From CAYRFU01 sp964423525 (GTDB taxonomy: Bacteria; Vulcanimicrobiota; Xenobia; Xenobiales; JADMJV01): a stretch of 36,901 nt of DNA. The notes beneath the pieces were generated by a model. The model did not search any database. It was given only the letters and a program-made list of their open reading frames with translations, and had not been told where the DNA came from. The stretch's first letter is position 1, and each line of letters begins with the position of its first letter. The stretch lies in NCBI GenBank assembly GCA_964423525.1, contig CAYRFU010000017.1:1-36901 (forward strand), read 5' to 3'. This document shows positions 15,022 through 23,725 of this stretch, piece after piece. The position numbers and the translations under genes are program-made.

Positions 15022-15912
15022 TCACAATTCCCTTTTCTTTGCTTTGTAAAGCTCGGATAGAATGGTGCCCGCGTTGGGGCCTTTTCGTTCCCGCTCTACC
15101 CGTTTCTGCAAACGTCTCAGCTCCCGACCAACATCGGGAACCCCTCGATAGCGAACGAGGGGCTCCACCTCCAGACAGCGAGCTAAGATCCGGTCGAGTT
15201 CGGGGTGAGCGTCGGGGCGAAGTCGGCGCAGAGGAGGAAGTTGAAACTTGTAACGAGCCAGGTCGGCGCCGGTCAGCCACCAGTAGAGGGTGGCCCCCAG
15301 GGAATAGATATCCCCTTTGGTATCCACACTGTGGCGCTGATACATCTCGGGGGAGCTGAAACCGGGACTGACCAAAGAGATCCGGCGCCGCTGCCCAGGA
15401 GTGACCTGACGGGCCACGCCGAAGTCGATCACGGAAACTTTTTCGTCATAGCGAAGTATGACGTTGGAGGGCTTGAGATCCCCCAACAGCACCGGATAAG
15501 GTTGGCGAGTGTGGAGGTATTCGAGGATATCACACAACTGCAAGCCCCACCCGATAACATCCCCAAGACCCAAATGACCTCTTTCTCTCAAAACCTCCTG
15601 AGTGTTCTTACCGGCTATCCATTCAAGGGCCAGATAGTAACTCAACCCCTCAGCGAAGAATTCGACCACTTTTGGGAGGCCCGGGTGGTCGAGGGTCATC
15701 AGGAAGGCGGCCTCCTGAAGGAACTGGGCATTGAGTTGGAGGTATTCCTCCTCGCTGTAGCCCTCGGTGGAAATCGCTTTCAGAGCCACCATGTTCCCTC
15801 GCCACTCGAGATCGCGAGCCAGGTAAACGGAGGAAAAGCCGCCCTCGCCGAGAGTCGACAAGATCTTGTAGCGGCCTTTCAAGCCGTGGCCGTGGGGCAA
15901 TTCCCCTGCCAT
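15022..15912 (-). CDS. Serine/threonine protein kinase (non-RD type)
   Basis: The 296-residue protein is a complete Hanks-type kinase domain with no transmembrane segment, so it is cytosolic. Visible elements are the glycine loop GEGGFSSVYLA (22-32), catalytic Lys45 (VALKAI), Glu67, the catalytic loop LLGDLKPSN (142-150) with Asp145, DFG at 163-165, and SPEM with DIYSLGATLYWW. The usual HRD is replaced by LGD, making it a non-RD kinase that should not need the standard activation-loop phosphorylation switch. I start it at ATG 15912, since the upstream 40 codons are not kinase-like and run into the divergent promoter region. A short basic helix (LRRLQKRVERER) ends the protein. It lies 96 bases upstream of the cytochromes in the same direction. 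Confidence 0.9.
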   Translation of the reverse strand: MAGELPHGHGLKGRYKILSTLGEGGFSSVYLARDLEWRGNMVALKAISTEGYSEEEYLQLNAQFLQEAAFLMTLDHPGLPKVVEFFAEGLSYYLALEWIAGKNTQEVLRERGHLGLGDVIGWGLQLCDILEYLHTRQPYPVLLGDLKPSNVILRYDEKVSVIDFGVARQVTPGQRRRISLVSPGFSSPEMYQRHSVDTKGDIYSLGATLYWWLTGADLARYKFQLPPLRRLRPDAHPELDRILARCLEVEPLVRYRGVPDVGRELRRLQKRVERERKGPNAGTILSELYKAKKREL

Positions 15913-16036
15913 ATTACCAACAGGCTTCGGCTTGGAACCGGCTGGCTCCCCCAATCTCCGACCAGGCGCGACTTCGGACCGGAGCGGGAGATCGTTTCCC
16001 AATGGAGAACTGGCGCCCCATCGGAGGTCCATAACT

Positions 16037-16555
16037 ATGCAAAAAAAATCTTTCAGCAGCTTGATTCCCCGTTGGTTCGCCGCCTTGCTGGTGGCCTCGT
16101 TCCTGACGGTCGGCTATGGCGTGAGCCAGCTCCAGTCGGCCGAGGTGACACCCGCCAACAAAGATCTGTACGACACCATCTGGATCGACAAGTATCCCGA
16201 GATGAGTCAGGACACCTGGAACGCCTACATGTTTACCAGCGATAATGTCGGCCTGAATATCGACGCCGCTTCGGCTTTCAAAATCACCATTGAGCTTTTC
16301 GAGTTCAAAGCTAGCGGTCGCGACATTCGCTTCCATTTCCCTCACGATGGCCGCAAAGCCAACAGTAAATACGCGCTCGAGAAGCTGAAAAAACCCACCA
16401 AGCACTTCGACACCAAGCTAACCATCGAGACCGACCCTCAGAACGGTGGCCAAAAGCACGTCTACTTCACCGGGCCCGAGTTCCGTTCAGCAGCCACTCT
16501 GCCGGATGCCGTGCGCGACGCCCTCGGTGTTCACGTGTCAAAGCTTAACCGATAA
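16037..16555 (+). CDS. Secreted protein of unknown function
   Basis: A 172-residue protein with an N-terminal signal or anchor (RWFAALLVASFLTVGYGVSQL, residues 12-32) and a hydrophilic mature part containing DTIWIDKYPEMSQDTWNAY, a mixed alpha/beta middle with RDIRFHFPHDGRKANSKY, and a C-terminal FTGPEFRSAATLPDAVRDAL. I do not recognise the family. ATG 16037 is preceded by GGAGGT at 16023-16028. The stop overlaps the next ATG by one base (TAATG), so it is coupled to the YfcE-type phosphodiesterase. It is divergent from the kinase gene, with about 125 bases between. Confidence 0.85.
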   Translation: MQKKSFSSLIPRWFAALLVASFLTVGYGVSQLQSAEVTPANKDLYDTIWIDKYPEMSQDTWNAYMFTSDNVGLNIDAASAFKITIELFEFKASGRDIRFHFPHDGRKANSKYALEKLKKPTKHFDTKLTIETDPQNGGQKHVYFTGPEFRSAATLPDAVRDALGVHVSKLNR

Positions 16556-17034
16556 TGCGAATCGGGGTCCTGGCTGACAGCCACGACCACCTCGATTATC
16601 TCAGAGCGGCGGTCGACCAGTTCGGCCGCCGTTCTGTCGAGGCGGTCCTTCATGCGGGTGACTTTATCGCACCCTTCACTATCCCACCCCTGGCCAAGCT
16701 CCACTGTCCCATCCACGCGGTATTCGGCAATAACGACGGAGAGAGAGTGGGCCTGTATCGAAAATTTCAAGAGATCGGTAGCTTGGAAGAACGGCCCCGG
16801 GAAGTGGTTCTGGGTGTCCATCGAATCTTACTCCAGCACGAACCCGTAGCTCTTGAAGCTCTCAGCCAAAGCCCCTACCGCCTGGTCGTCTACGGCCACA
16901 CCCATCAACTCGACATCCGACCGGGTCCGACTCTGATTCTTAATCCTGGTGAGGTGTGCGGTTGGTTGACGGGCCGACCCACTGCGGCTGTGGTCGACCT
17001 GACCACTCTCGAGGTCGAGGTGCTGGAACTTTAA
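16555..17034 (+). CDS. YfcE/MJ0936-family metallophosphoesterase
   Basis: The 159-residue protein is a small calcineurin-like phosphodiesterase with two metal sites: DSH (Asp8, His10), HAGDF (Asp36), GNND (Asn60), LQHEP (His95) and GHTH (His115, His117). The usual THG motif is QHE here, a mild departure. Family members hydrolyse simple phosphodiesters, and the physiological substrate is usually unknown. It begins inside the stop of the secreted protein gene (TAATG) and is probably expressed with it. Confidence 0.92.
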   Translation: MRIGVLADSHDHLDYLRAAVDQFGRRSVEAVLHAGDFIAPFTIPPLAKLHCPIHAVFGNNDGERVGLYRKFQEIGSLEERPREVVLGVHRILLQHEPVALEALSQSPYRLVVYGHTHQLDIRPGPTLILNPGEVCGWLTGRPTAAVVDLTTLEVEVLEL

Positions 17035-17083
17035 CATCCTACGTCTTTCCTGGTTCGAGCTCAGATTCTAGTGTCGACAGGCA

Positions 17084-18481
17084 ATGATTGTCTCCCCGAG
17101 GCCTATAACCCGTCCCGCCCATTTAGACAGCGGAGTCCTGTTCGAGCGAGAGCCCGGGCGCCCCATTCCGATTGATGAAGTGGCCGTGAGTTCGTATCGA
17201 GCCGACCCAAGCCACAGTGTCGATCAGGTCGTCACGGCCCCAGACGGCCATACCTTCACGACCGTCTCGACATTCGATTGGCAGCGCGACCGCGACAAGA
17301 CTTCGGGCGGTTACGCTCTCTGTGTCGACCCGGAAGGTCAACAGAAATGGCGCTTTGACGCTCCTGCCGGCTTTTCGGTTCGCTCTCTGGCCGCCTCCTC
17401 CAGGGGCGCTACCTATCTTCTTCTAGAAGCGGAAAGCCGCTACCGCGTTCCTCAGCTCTTGGCTCTCGATGAGCACGGACAACAAGTCTGGACTCACCAG
17501 CCGGACGACTACCCCCACCCGCGCCTGGATTCAGTCCGACGGGTCGGTGACCAGGTCATCTTAAAGGCTGAAAAACAGGTGACAGCCCTGGCCGCCGACA
17601 GCGGCCAGCAACTGTGGAAAACAAAGCTCTCCATCTACCCCTCTGACCATTTCCACGTCTCGCTTCCGGACGGGCGCCAGGTGTTTGCCAACCAAAACTT
17701 CTCCGGCAATTTCGGCAGCGACTACTTCGAAGCCGTGGAGCTGGACGGTCAACGACAGAGGATCAAACTGCCCAACTTCAATTCCTTCCCGCTCCGCATC
17801 GACGACACGCTGATCTACGCCGGCGACGAGGGGAGAATGATCGGGCTGAATCTCGACAGTCTCGAGCACTGGGAACTTCCTACCAACTCTCCTCGGGGGA
17901 CCATGACCCCCTGGAAGGGCGAGGACGGAAGAATCTATGCCAAGGACCGCTACGAACACCGTTACTACTGCTTCACTCCCGAGGGGGAAATGGTCTGGGA
18001 GCAGGAACTCGAGATGGCTCCCGGTGACCTGCTGGATCCCCCTTTTAAGGTAGCACCCGATGGCCATCTCTTCTATCGACCCAGCGACCGCGACGGAATC
18101 GCAAGCCTGAGGCCGGACGGTAGCCCCGGGACCTTCTACGACGTCTCGTCGGTCGACGAATTCTGCCCTGACGAGGGGGGCAATCTCTACGTTCTAGACT
18201 ACGAGCACCGAGTCTTGGTCATTCCCCCCGGAGACACGGCTCGCTACGCTATCCCCCTTGACTTTGGAGAGCGCCGACACTGGAAATTGACGCGGGTGCG
18301 CCAAGGGGTGATGGAGCTGCGTGACAACCACGGCTCCCTTTCGCTCGCGGTTACGCGCGATACCGTGACCGAGCGCCTTAAAGAGCGCTACGGCCAACTC
18401 CCGCCTGCTCCCCCTCCCCCCACCATCGAGGATGATGGCGAGTGGCTGGTGATAGGCGATGTTTCCCTCCCGATCCAGTGA
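17084..18481 (+). CDS. PQQ/WD-like beta-propeller protein
   Basis: The 465-residue protein consists of repeated beta-strand units of the PQQ/BamB-like or WD-like kind, such as YALCVDPEGQQKWRFDAP, LLALDEHGQQVWTHQ, VTALAADSGQQLWKT and YYCFTPEGEMVWEQELE, each with a G-x-x-x-W ending. No signal peptide or membrane segment is visible, so it seems cytoplasmic, unlike BamB. It probably acts as a protein-binding platform, but there is no catalytic motif. The ribosome site before ATG 17084 is weak (ACAGGCA). It ends four bases from the convergent unknown gene. Confidence 0.8.
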   Translation: MIVSPRPITRPAHLDSGVLFEREPGRPIPIDEVAVSSYRADPSHSVDQVVTAPDGHTFTTVSTFDWQRDRDKTSGGYALCVDPEGQQKWRFDAPAGFSVRSLAASSRGATYLLLEAESRYRVPQLLALDEHGQQVWTHQPDDYPHPRLDSVRRVGDQVILKAEKQVTALAADSGQQLWKTKLSIYPSDHFHVSLPDGRQVFANQNFSGNFGSDYFEAVELDGQRQRIKLPNFNSFPLRIDDTLIYAGDEGRMIGLNLDSLEHWELPTNSPRGTMTPWKGEDGRIYAKDRYEHRYYCFTPEGEMVWEQELEMAPGDLLDPPFKVAPDGHLFYRPSDRDGIASLRPDGSPGTFYDVSSVDEFCPDEGGNLYVLDYEHRVLVIPPGDTARYAIPLDFGERRHWKLTRVRQGVMELRDNHGSLSLAVTRDTVTERLKERYGQLPPAPPPPTIEDDGEWLVIGDVSLPIQ

Positions 18482-18485
18482 GCCG

Positions 18486-19130
18486 CTAGCTTTCCTGAAC
18501 CGGCACCGAAAGGTCGCCGACCTCGATTCGATCAACGTGTCGCTCGAACAGGGTTGTGGCGTCTTGCCCTTCCACCAACGTCTCAACGGATTCTCGAGCG
18601 CTGGCTTGCTGGGTCAGCTGCTCCAGCTTCTGAACGACTCGGTCTAGTTCGGGCCTAGAGCTCAACTGGAGCAACTCGCGGTCCTCTTTGAAGTAATCCG
18701 AACGCAGCACCGCCAGGGCCCCCGGTAGAGTTGCCGTGGCTTGGTCGAGGGTCAGCTCGCTCAGCAGCCCGAGGGTCGCCCGCGCGGCCTGGGAGGGAGT
18801 CTCGACCAACGGCTGCTCGAGGGCTGCCTCGAAGAGGTCTAGCCTGGCTATCCCTCCTAATCGGCCAGCGTCGGCCATGGCAAAAGCCAGACGAGCCGAC
18901 GCCTTCCCTTCGGGGTGGCCTTCGAGGGTTTCGAGCCACCGGGTCGCGATGGCCAGCTCACTGCTGGTGCTATCGACTTTTCCTATTAGGTCGAGACCCA
19001 GTCGGCAGAACTGTTCGGGGGGATAGTCGCCGTTGAGGCGTTCCAGGCTTTCGGCTAACCGGGCTTTGTCCCGTCGGTTGGTTAGCGAACTTTCGATCGC
19101 TCGCCTCGGGATTTTTAGTGAGACACGCAT
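18486..19130 (-). CDS. Hypothetical protein, helical
   Basis: The 214-residue protein is predicted mostly helical, with segments like AESLERLNGDYPPEQFCRLGLDLI, ELAIATRWLETLEG and ELDRVVQKLEQLTQQASA. I recognise no family; a HEAT-like or coiled-coil fold is possible. I start it at ATG 19130 (RVSLKIPRRAIESS), because the extra 46 codons of the longer frame are of low complexity and cover the upstream region of the divergent YfhO gene. It converges on the beta-propeller gene. Confidence 0.65.
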   Translation of the reverse strand: MRVSLKIPRRAIESSLTNRRDKARLAESLERLNGDYPPEQFCRLGLDLIGKVDSTSSELAIATRWLETLEGHPEGKASARLAFAMADAGRLGGIARLDLFEAALEQPLVETPSQAARATLGLLSELTLDQATATLPGALAVLRSDYFKEDRELLQLSSRPELDRVVQKLEQLTQQASARESVETLVEGQDATTLFERHVDRIEVGDLSVPVQES

Positions 19131-19231
19131 ACTTGGAGTCTCTTCGGTGGCCCTGAAACGGCTCTGAAAAACGGCGGGAGATCCGTCCTTGAGGAAGAAA
19201 ACGCGCCCGATGGGAGGCCAAAGCGGCCGAA

Positions 19232-21595
19232 ATGACCGAAACGAAGCGCGCGGCCCTCTACTTCGCAATCCTGACCGGCCTGTTCTTCGCTCCCGCCTGG
19301 GTGAGCGGCAAGGTTTACATGGCTTCCGACTTCCTTTACCGCACCCCGGCCTGGTATAACCCCGAGGTCGAACTCCAGAATTTCGACCTGTTCGACGCCA
19401 TCATCTTCTACTATCCCGATTCCGAGTATCTGAACGCCTCTCTCAAACATGGCCAGTTCCCCTACTGGAACCCCTATAATCTCGGTGGTCGCCCGATCGC
19501 CTTCAACGGCCAAAGCGGTTACTTTTACCCTCCGCGCCTGGTGCTCCATCGAATCCTGACACCGATCCAGGCTGTTATGGCCATCCTCGTGCTCCACGTC
19601 TTCCTGGCCGGCCTGTTCATGTATCTTTATGGCGGTCAAGTCGGACTGTCAGAGCCCGCTAAGTATTTTGTGGGAACCGTTTGGATGTTCAATGGGTGGT
19701 CGCTAAGCTGGTTCTTGATGGAGTTTGCGACCATCTTTTCGGCCCTGATTCCTTTAGGGCTGATCGCCTTTCAGATGGCCTGCCGTTGCTGGCGGGGGGT
19801 AGCCTTTCTGGGCGGCGCCGTTGGTCTTTACCTGGTGGCTGGCAATCTGCAATTCGCCTACAACTCTCTCATCATTACGATGATAGTGGGCTGCTGCCAC
19901 CTTTTTTCTCAGCCCAACCAGCCCTGGCTGCGAAGCCTTCTCAGGGTCTTTTCTGGTCTCGCTTTGGGAGTCTTGTTGGCCGGGCCGATGCTACTCCCCA
20001 CCGTCATCTCGATGTTTGGGTCCCAACGCCCTGTGCTCACTCTAGAGTTCCTCCAGACGATCTATCGGGAGTTCTTGGGGACGGCACTGGTGACGTTCTT
20101 GTTTCCTGATGCTTTTGGCAACCCGGCCGACAATTTCGGACTCATTCGGATTCCCAGTGGTGGCAACTTCATCTACCCGGAGCTGTCAGCTTATGTCGGC
20201 GTCGCCACCATCCTCCTGTTCGGTCTGGGCCTACTCCAAAGGGGTTTTCCGCGCTACCTTGGAGTGACCGGAGTGGTCGGATTTTTGATACCGGCGACCC
20301 CTCTCTACGGCCTGGTCTTATGGCTCCCGGGCTTCAACCGGATCAACTCCACCAGACTGGTGATTGTGTTCATGGCTCTGGTGGTCTTGGTAGCAGGCTT
20401 CGGCTTCGATGCCGTGACGAAACGAAGTCGAAACACCCTGACTGGAGTGGCCGCTGTCTTGGGCCTGAGCTGGGTCGGCGTTCTCGCCTACCTGAACAGC
20501 GGCTCAGTCCCTTCGAGGGTGGTTGGCTGGCTCAACGCCGGACGGGTTCGGCTACCTGAGGCCGAACTCTACTTGTCAAAACAAGAACACCTCCAGGCGA
20601 CCCTCCAGGCCTTTGAAGCCACCTATGGCTGGAGTAGTTGGGCCGCCCTAGCGCCTCTGCTATGGTTGGCTTTGTTCAGCCTCGCTCTGCACCTGCCAAG
20701 ATACTCGTCAGCGGGCCTGATAGGACTGGTCGCAGCCGACCTTATCTGTTTCGGAGTGCGCTTCAACCCCCTTGTCCTGCCGGACACCATCTATCCCACC
20801 AGACCCACCATTTCGTTCCTCCAGAAGCACGCTGGGAGCGACCGAGTCCTGGGCCTGGGCACGTTCAAACCGAACACCCTGGCCCCTTTTCGACTGCTCG
20901 ACGTCGGAGGCTACGAACCGTTCTATCCCGAGGGCTCGGGTCAATACCTGGCCTATTTGCGCTACGGAAACTTCGAGGCCGAGCGGCAGTTGCCAGCCCA
21001 ACCCTTTCCCTTGACCGACTACCGTTCTCCTCTGGTGGATCTGATGGGGACCCGCTTTCTTGTGGCCTATCCCGGCCAAAACTTGGAAGGCTATCGACGG
21101 GTTCAAGAAAGTCCTTTGCCGATTTTCGAAAATCCTCATCGGCTCCCTCGCGCCTTTGTGGTGAGTGACAGCCTGGTGATGGGGCAACCAGGCTCCGCCT
21201 TGGAGGGTCTTGCCAGCCGAAAGGTTGACCCCCGGCAGACTGTCGTCCTGAGTGAAGCGCCCGAGTTTCAAGCCTCACCCGGTGCCAGCGGCACGGCCTC
21301 CATTCAAGACTACCAGCCCCATAAGGTGGTGGTCGAAGTCAACAGCGACGGGCCCGCCTTCCTTATCCTGACCGACGCCTTCGCTCCGGGCTGGGCAGCT
21401 TTTGTGGATGGGACTCCCTCACCAATTTTGCGCGCCTTCGTGATGTTTCGCGCTGTTCCGATCAAGGCCGGAAAGCATGAGGTCCGGTTTGAGTATCGCC
21501 CTCCACGTGGTCAGGCAGGATGGGGTCTCTTTCTCTTGGGGACAGGGCTATTTTTGGCTCTAGCGAGCAGCCGAAAGGACGACCAACCGCTCTGA
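19232..21595 (+). CDS. YfhO-family membrane protein
   Basis: The 787-residue protein has about a dozen transmembrane helices in its first 520 residues and a large C-terminal extracytoplasmic domain. The first outside loop holds YYPDSEYLNASLKHGQFPYW, then NPYNLGGRPIAFNGQSGYFYPP, the DUF/YfhO signature shared with GT-C glycosyltransferases that use lipid-linked sugars. B. subtilis YfhO is implicated in lipoteichoic acid glycosylation; whether the role is the same here is inference. ATG 19232 is preceded by GGGAGG at a wide 14-base spacing. It is the first of four plus-strand genes, which together suggest envelope glycan assembly. Confidence 0.9.
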   Translation: MTETKRAALYFAILTGLFFAPAWVSGKVYMASDFLYRTPAWYNPEVELQNFDLFDAIIFYYPDSEYLNASLKHGQFPYWNPYNLGGRPIAFNGQSGYFYPPRLVLHRILTPIQAVMAILVLHVFLAGLFMYLYGGQVGLSEPAKYFVGTVWMFNGWSLSWFLMEFATIFSALIPLGLIAFQMACRCWRGVAFLGGAVGLYLVAGNLQFAYNSLIITMIVGCCHLFSQPNQPWLRSLLRVFSGLALGVLLAGPMLLPTVISMFGSQRPVLTLEFLQTIYREFLGTALVTFLFPDAFGNPADNFGLIRIPSGGNFIYPELSAYVGVATILLFGLGLLQRGFPRYLGVTGVVGFLIPATPLYGLVLWLPGFNRINSTRLVIVFMALVVLVAGFGFDAVTKRSRNTLTGVAAVLGLSWVGVLAYLNSGSVPSRVVGWLNAGRVRLPEAELYLSKQEHLQATLQAFEATYGWSSWAALAPLLWLALFSLALHLPRYSSAGLIGLVAADLICFGVRFNPLVLPDTIYPTRPTISFLQKHAGSDRVLGLGTFKPNTLAPFRLLDVGGYEPFYPEGSGQYLAYLRYGNFEAERQLPAQPFPLTDYRSPLVDLMGTRFLVAYPGQNLEGYRRVQESPLPIFENPHRLPRAFVVSDSLVMGQPGSALEGLASRKVDPRQTVVLSEAPEFQASPGASGTASIQDYQPHKVVVEVNSDGPAFLILTDAFAPGWAAFVDGTPSPILRAFVMFRAVPIKAGKHEVRFEYRPPRGQAGWGLFLLGTGLFLALASSRKDDQPL

Positions 21596-21609
21596 ACCGG
21601 AAAACATTG

Positions 21610-22446
21610 ATGATAGCCGGCCTGACGGTAGCTTTCCTGTTGCTGGTGCCCACCATGTGGGCTCTGGTGAGTCCCGTGGAGAAGGCCGGAAATCTTATCC
21701 AGTTCGGCGACCGAGAGCATCTTCGCCAGCGCCACCAGCTAGCCCGTCAATACTATCTTGATGCGGCCGCCGTGGCTCCGAATTACTGGAGAGTTCATGA
21801 GCGACTGGGCATGAATTCACTGGCTAGCGAGGAGCCCGACACAGCCATCGAGCATTTTCAACGAGCCTACTCGTTAGAACCCCAGTCGCCGGCGGTCCTC
21901 CACCAATACGCCTCGGCTGCCATCAAGACCGGGCGTCACCCCATCGCGCTGAAGCTGTTGCGAGAGGCCTTGGTCCAATCTCCCCAATCCATGGAAGCGA
22001 TGGTGTTGATGTATGAGCTTGAGCTTCAACGCGGTCGACTCGACCGAGCCAGGCTTTGGATGCGAAAATTGCTCGAGATCAACCCCTACCATTGGGCTGG
22101 CCATCGGGGCCTGGCCGACCTCGCTATGCGCCAGGAGCTCTGGGAAGAGGCGGCTCGCGAGTACCAGTTGGCTATCGGCGGAACCCACGGATCTAACGCG
22201 GTGATGGCTTACAACCGGGCCGTTCCTCTTTTTCGACTGGGACGGAGCGCCGAAGCACTCCAAACCCTTCAAGAGGCGCTGCGCTGGAATCCTAAGATGG
22301 CCCAAGCCCACCTGGTCCTGGGAATGACCCTGAAGGACTTTGAACCAGCTCGAGCGAGCTATCACTTGCAGACCTATCTGAAGTTGCAGCCCGAAGGTCC
22401 TTCAAGCGACGAAGCTCGACAGGCCCTGAAGGGATTGCCACGATGA
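21610..22446 (+). CDS. Membrane-anchored TPR protein
   Basis: The product starts with one transmembrane helix (MIAGLTVAFLLLVPTMWAL) and has TPR units from about residue 35 to the end: HERLGMNSLASEEPDTAIEH, AVLHQYASAAIKTGRHPIAL, MVLMYELELQRGRLDRARLW, AHRGLADLAMRQELWEEAAR-type and MAYNRAVPLFRLGRSAEALQ. The repeats should face the outside. I place the start at ATG 21610 (279 residues) just after the YfhO stop; TTG 21607 is equally possible, and a longer frame from 21520 lies within yfhO. It overlaps the next gene by four bases (ATGA). It may organise the glycosyltransferases around it. Confidence 0.85.
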   Translation: MIAGLTVAFLLLVPTMWALVSPVEKAGNLIQFGDREHLRQRHQLARQYYLDAAAVAPNYWRVHERLGMNSLASEEPDTAIEHFQRAYSLEPQSPAVLHQYASAAIKTGRHPIALKLLREALVQSPQSMEAMVLMYELELQRGRLDRARLWMRKLLEINPYHWAGHRGLADLAMRQELWEEAAREYQLAIGGTHGSNAVMAYNRAVPLFRLGRSAEALQTLQEALRWNPKMAQAHLVLGMTLKDFEPARASYHLQTYLKLQPEGPSSDEARQALKGLPR

Positions 22447-23678
22447 GGCGTTGGCTCTGGTTTTGTATCCTGGTGCTGCTGGTGGTGCGCTGGCACAACT
22501 GGCAGGTTTACCCCTATACTTTGGGCTTTGACCACTCTGGCCACTCTCAATTTCTGCGGCTGCTGGCTCTGGAGGGGATTGTTCCCCATTCTCAACAAGT
22601 CTGGTCGGGTTATCATCCGCCTTTCTACTATCTTCTCACCACCTGGGTGGCCAACAGTTTGGGGTGGCTGGGTCCCGAATCTCTACCTCGAGCTGGCCAG
22701 TTGGTGTCAGCGGTGTTCAGTATTCTGGCCATCTTGATGGCCTACCCGACGGCCCGCCGCCTCGTTCCTGGTTACGAGGAATATGTGGTGCTCCTGCTGG
22801 CGGCGCTGCCGGCCGAGCTCATGCTGGCCGCGATGGTCTACAACGTTACCCTGGGCTACTTTTTTACCAACCTACTCCTCTGGCTGGTGGTAGAAGCCTG
22901 GAGAGAAAGAGATCCGGTGTTGTGGCGAGAGCTGGTCATGGGAGTGGTCACCGGCCTGGGCATGCTCAGCCGCCCCGACTGCGCTGTACTGCCCCTGATT
23001 CTCACCGCCCTCTGGATCGGTCGTCTGGTAAGAGACCCCAGCCGCTATCGAGACGCAACCCTGGCCTACGCCCTCGGCGGGTTCATCACGACAGCCCTGA
23101 TGGGGTGGTTTATGGCTCGTAACCTCTCGCTCTACAACCGGCCGTTCGTTTTCGCCTGCGACCCTGACATTTTCCCCTACTTCTACACCAACGCGCTCAT
23201 TACGTTGCCCGATTTTCGGACTTTGTCGTTCTACTTTCACCCCTCTCCCACCGCCTGGGTTGAGCCGCTTTACCCAGGCGCTTACCCAAGCTTTCTGGGC
23301 GTCACCTACGCTTCCGTTTGGTGGGACTACTTTTTCAGCTTCTTTGTCGAGCGCCGCATCGTCCTGGCTCGGTTTTTCCTGGCAGCCGGGGCTAGCTTTA
23401 CCCTGTTCGCTTTGGCGGGCTTGATAGACAATCTGAAGCGGTGGCCGTGGTGGCCTGTGGTGGCCAACATCGGACTCACCTGGTTTTTCTATCTGGCTAT
23501 GTCCTTCAATCTGCCCCTCGATACAGCCGTCAAATCGACCTACATCTACACCTCTTTTCTGGCCTCCAGTCTCTGCTTTGCTTCGGCTTGTGCGAAGCTG
23601 AATCAACGCGCCCAACTGGTGATGGGCCTGTGGTTAGGATTGTTCGGATTGGTTACCGCCTGGGTTTTCTGGTTGTAG
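22443..23678 (+). CDS. GT39/ArnT-like membrane glycosyltransferase
   Basis: This 411-residue protein with about ten transmembrane helices resembles GT-C glycosyltransferases (PMT/ArnT group) that transfer a sugar from a polyprenyl phosphate donor outside the cytoplasmic membrane. The first outside loop has LGFDHSGHSQFLRLL with the expected acidic residue Asp30, followed by GYHPPFYYLLTTW, a typical second-loop signature. LSRPDCAVLPLILTALW is the usual family motif near residue 178. Its ATG overlaps the stop of the TPR gene (ATGA). It is the partner expected for the DPM-like GT2 domain encoded downstream. Confidence 0.85.
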   Translation: MRRWLWFCILVLLVVRWHNWQVYPYTLGFDHSGHSQFLRLLALEGIVPHSQQVWSGYHPPFYYLLTTWVANSLGWLGPESLPRAGQLVSAVFSILAILMAYPTARRLVPGYEEYVVLLLAALPAELMLAAMVYNVTLGYFFTNLLLWLVVEAWRERDPVLWRELVMGVVTGLGMLSRPDCAVLPLILTALWIGRLVRDPSRYRDATLAYALGGFITTALMGWFMARNLSLYNRPFVFACDPDIFPYFYTNALITLPDFRTLSFYFHPSPTAWVEPLYPGAYPSFLGVTYASVWWDYFFSFFVERRIVLARFFLAAGASFTLFALAGLIDNLKRWPWWPVVANIGLTWFFYLAMSFNLPLDTAVKSTYIYTSFLASSLCFASACAKLNQRAQLVMGLWLGLFGLVTAWVFWL

Positions 23679-23725
23679 CAGTCGGGGCAGGCCCGAACGG
23701 TTTAGCCCGCGAAGCGCCAGAGCGG

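Noticed and set aside
15205..16245. Plus-strand open frame of 346 codons
   Set aside because: It is antisense to the kinase and then overlaps the secreted-protein gene in another frame.
22872..23615. Minus-strand open frame of 247 codons
   Set aside because: It is antisense to the GT39-like membrane protein; the composition is that of a shadow frame.
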